A stretch of DNA of 64,000 nucleotides, from assembly GCA_944472135.2 (NCBI GenBank), contig OX235262.1:53974440-54038439 (forward strand). The letters are read 5' to 3'. Shown piece after piece: positions 62,243 through 64,000 of the stretch (positions are counted from its first letter, which is position 1; the number at the start of each line of letters is the position of its first letter). A program made the translations under genes and the position numbers. The notes beneath the pieces were generated by a model. It was not told the DNA's origin. It did not search any database and saw only the letters and a list, made by a program, of their open reading frames with translations. The stretch comes from Trichobilharzia regenti (Eukaryota; Platyhelminthes; Trematoda; Strigeidida; Schistosomatidae).

Positions 62243-62460
62243 TCAATCATGAATTGAAACCGCACGATCAGCTGTTATGGAAGATGGGCATCCAAAGTTT
62301 GCGACCCATCTTTCTACGAAGACGCGTGCGACTGTTTCTGCAGATATGTCCTTGAGGCGTGCTGCTTCAGGCCATCGTGTGAATCGGTCAATGCAGTTTA
62401 AAATATATGTATATCCATGGGATTCCGTAAGTGGTCCAGCCAAATCTATATGAACGTGTT
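62243..62460 (-). pseudogene. gypsy integrase catalytic core (partial)
   Basis: HIDLAGPLTESHGYTYILNC and IDRFTRWPEAARLKDISAET hold the first two positions of the D,D-35-E core (Asp in HIDLAGPL; then FGCPSSITADR where the second Asp is expected). The open frame ends at 62243, before the Glu. Confidence 0.78.
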
Positions 62461-62499
62461 TGAAACGAGGGTCAGGGAGATGAAAGGCGCGGATTTTTC

Positions 62500-62733
62500 C
62501 AACTATGCACAGAAATGATTGTACATAAGTGAAAAGGATGTTTTATACTATTGGGATTAACATTTATCAAGTGTATGTATAATCTCCAGTGTACATGTTA
62601 AACATATTTTGTCATCGATTGTAAAATGTGACTGAATAATATGGTCCTATTTCTGTAACAATTTGATGATGCCTGTAAACTGGCGTCCCTCATGTACTGT
62701 ATCATGAGAATAAATTTATTTATTTATTTATTA
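62500..62733. mobile_element. ~230-bp insertion in gypsy integrase
   Basis: Integrase codons stop at HAKSPL (about 62735) and resume with GKIRAF at about 62500 on the minus strand. Between them lies non-coding sequence ending on the plus strand in tatcatgagaataaatttat and a (TTTA)n run, like the 3' end of a LINE or SINE. The target duplication is not clear. Confidence 0.6.
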
Positions 62734-62734
62734 A

Positions 62735-63005
62735 GTGGGCTTTTGGCGTGTCTTATTACCCTGCACGTTCGGAAAGCTAAGCACATGTGTGCCTTAATAG
62801 TTCCAGGCCAACAAAACCGACTAGTTACGAGCTTGACAGTAGTTCGAATACCTGTGTGGGATAAGCCATGCAACTTATTGAAGACGTTACGGCGATAACT
62901 TTTAGGCACGATGGGGAGAGGAGCATTCATGGAAACGTCGCATAGAATAGTATATCTTCCGATAACTAAGGGTTTCTCTGCTAATTGCAGTGTGGTTTTC
63001 GACAA
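62735..63005 (-). pseudogene. gypsy integrase zinc-binding domain
   Basis: VFNKLHGLSHTGIRTTVKLV then TSRFCWPGTIKAHMCLAFRT matches the H-x3-H-x-x-x-K-x-(L/V)-x-x-R-(F/Y)-x-W-P pattern; the distal part C-x-x-C is altered. The frame is broken right after SPL by the insert at 62733. Confidence 0.75.
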
Positions 63006-63011
63006 CTCATG

Positions 63012-63460
63012 TTAAAGCTCGGTATCTTCTTTTTGAAGACGAGCCAGTTTTACAAGGTCTATGACTTCTATTTGGATGAGGGAACAAACGCACGACAAGG
63101 CATCTGCCACAGTGTTGTTTACTCCGGATACATGGCGAATATCTGATGTAAACTGTGAAACGTAATCCAATTGTCGTGGTTCCCTGGGTGAATACTTATC
63201 TGAAGTTGGGTTCAGAGAGTACGTCAGGGTTTTTTGATCAGTGAAAATTATGAATTCACGACCCTCCACTAAATGTCGAAAATGACGTATAGTACAGTAC
63301 ATTGTCAGAAGTTATCTACCGAATGTGCTGTACTTCCCTTCCGCTAGTTGAAGGCGTCTTGAGAAAAAGGCGAGTGGTTGTCACTCTTTGTTAACTAGCT
63401 GTTGTAGAATTGCGCCGACTGCTGTGTCTGATGCATCGACCGAGATACTTAACGGTGCCG
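63012..63460 (-). pseudogene. gypsy RNase H region
   Basis: An LAFFSRRLQLAEGKYSTFGR-like stretch (63303-63460) contains a premature TGA. The second part is open: RHLVEGREFIIFTDQKTLTY, RQLDYVSQFTSDIRHVSGVN and NTVADALSC, matching the usual FxxxTDHKPL ... H(I/V)xGxxNxVADxLSR pattern. Confidence 0.78.
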
Positions 63461-63475
63461 TTGGATCCTGATACA

Positions 63476-63661
63476 TCAGAAGTGTGGCATTCGCAATAGC
63501 TTTTTAACCTGAGTTAAAGCATTTCGAGCAGACGCGTCAAGTTCGATAGACTTGTTATTCCCTCGAAGAAGGTCTGTCAATGGCTGAGTCAAAGAGGCAC
63601 AGTTGGAAATAAACCGTCGGTAATAACTTACCAAGCCGTTAAAAGAGCGGAGACTTTTCAC
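63476..63661 (-). pseudogene. gypsy RT connection segment
   Basis: MKSLRSFNGLVSYYRRFISN corresponds to the LRSFLGMVNYYRRFIPNFS-type segment, followed by LTDLLRGNN. It is out of frame with the RT to the right. Confidence 0.7.
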
Positions 63662-63697
63662 TCTCTGTGGCCCTGGATAGTTCAGTATAGCCTCAAC

Positions 63698-64000
63698 TTA
63701 AGTAGCCAGTGGGCGAATGCTCTTGCGGTCAATAGTGTGACCCAGGAAGTCAAATGAGTCGACGCCTATTTGACACTTTTGAATATTGATGGTAACAACA
63801 TGTTGGCATAACCTTTCAAATGCCAAGTCCAGGTGTCTAAGGTGAGTTTCCTTGTCTAGACTGGCAATGAGGCAGTCGTCTAAGTATGCGTATACAAATT
63901 CGAAGCCGCGAAATACTTCGTCGATGAAGCTTTGGAATGTTTGGGATGCGTTCCGGAGATCGAATGGCATACGTAGAAATTCAGAAAGTCCGAAAGGCGT
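63698..64000 (-). CDS. gypsy reverse transcriptase (partial at window edge)
   Basis: MPFDLRNASQTFQSFIDEVF is the motif B region (usual PFGLxNAPxTFQ). YAYLDDCLIAS holds the catalytic YLDD, and FDFLGHTIDRKSIRPLAT is motif E onward. The upstream part of RT lies beyond the window. Confidence 0.85.
   Translation of the reverse strand, partial: TPFGLSEFLRMPFDLRNASQTFQSFIDEVFRGFEFVYAYLDDCLIASLDKETHLRHLDLAFERLCQHVVTINIQKCQIGVDSFDFLGHTIDRKSIRPLAT

Larger units (their letters stand above)
62243..64000 (-). mobile_element. Decayed Ty3/gypsy pol running off the right edge
   Basis: Reading leftward on the minus strand: RT (63698-64000, FVYAYLDDCLIASL), RT connection (63476-63661), RNase H (about 63012-63460), integrase zinc-binding region (62735-63005, KLHGLSHTGIRTTVKLVTSR) and integrase core (62243-62460, TESHGYTYILNCIDRFTRWP). 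Stops and frameshifts separate the segments. A 230-bp insert splits integrase at about 62500-62733. Confidence 0.88.

Noticed and set aside
1..64000. CRISPR arrays, bacterial operons, integrons or phage
   Set aside because: No regularly spaced repeats, no ribosome-binding-site-led genes, and clear GT-AG introns throughout. The window is eukaryotic.

Overview
The window is eukaryotic and looks like a blood fluke (Schistosoma or a close relative). It is AT-rich, with small GT-AG exons, a 37-bp first intron and large retroelement-filled introns. Its repeats fit that group: RTE-clade non-LTR elements, Penelope-like elements (PLEs) with GIY-YIG endonuclease, Ty3/gypsy elements, and tRNA-headed SINEs carrying relics of the schistosome (Sm-alpha type) hammerhead ribozyme. 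I cannot name the species. Nothing bacterial (operons, ribosome binding sites, CRISPR) is present.

One host gene fills about 50 kb on the + strand (1812..51711). I could place 24 exons, totalling about 4.77 kb of coding sequence (about 1590 residues). The product is an ortholog of the centriole-duplication scaffold CEP152/Asterless. Collinear matches to vertebrate CEP152 run from the acidic N-terminus through the central coiled coils to the C-terminal region. Every junction is phase-consistent except exon 2 to exon 3, where one nucleotide, and probably a micro-exon, is missing.

Nearly everything else is mobile DNA, much of it inside the CEP152 introns. Intron 7 (7.5 kb) is a nested stack: an RTE copy inside an older RTE; then a minus-strand PLE cut by a second RTE and by a small repeat that itself contains a third RTE. 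Intron 13 holds an almost intact PLE with inverted ends. Intron 16 holds the longest RTE with another RTE copy in its 3' end. Intron 22 holds an RTE copy inside a SINE. Many insertions have readable target-site duplications (TSDs), so their relative ages can be ordered.

Downstream of the gene (52-64 kb) are SINEs, two more fold-back PLEs, a short LTR element (59852..61985; two 192-bp LTRs, TSD tcaat) that keeps Gag and the tail of Pol only, and a decayed gypsy pol running out of the right edge on the minus strand. At the far left, minus-strand reading frames may be exons of a divergent neighbour, but I do not recognise them.
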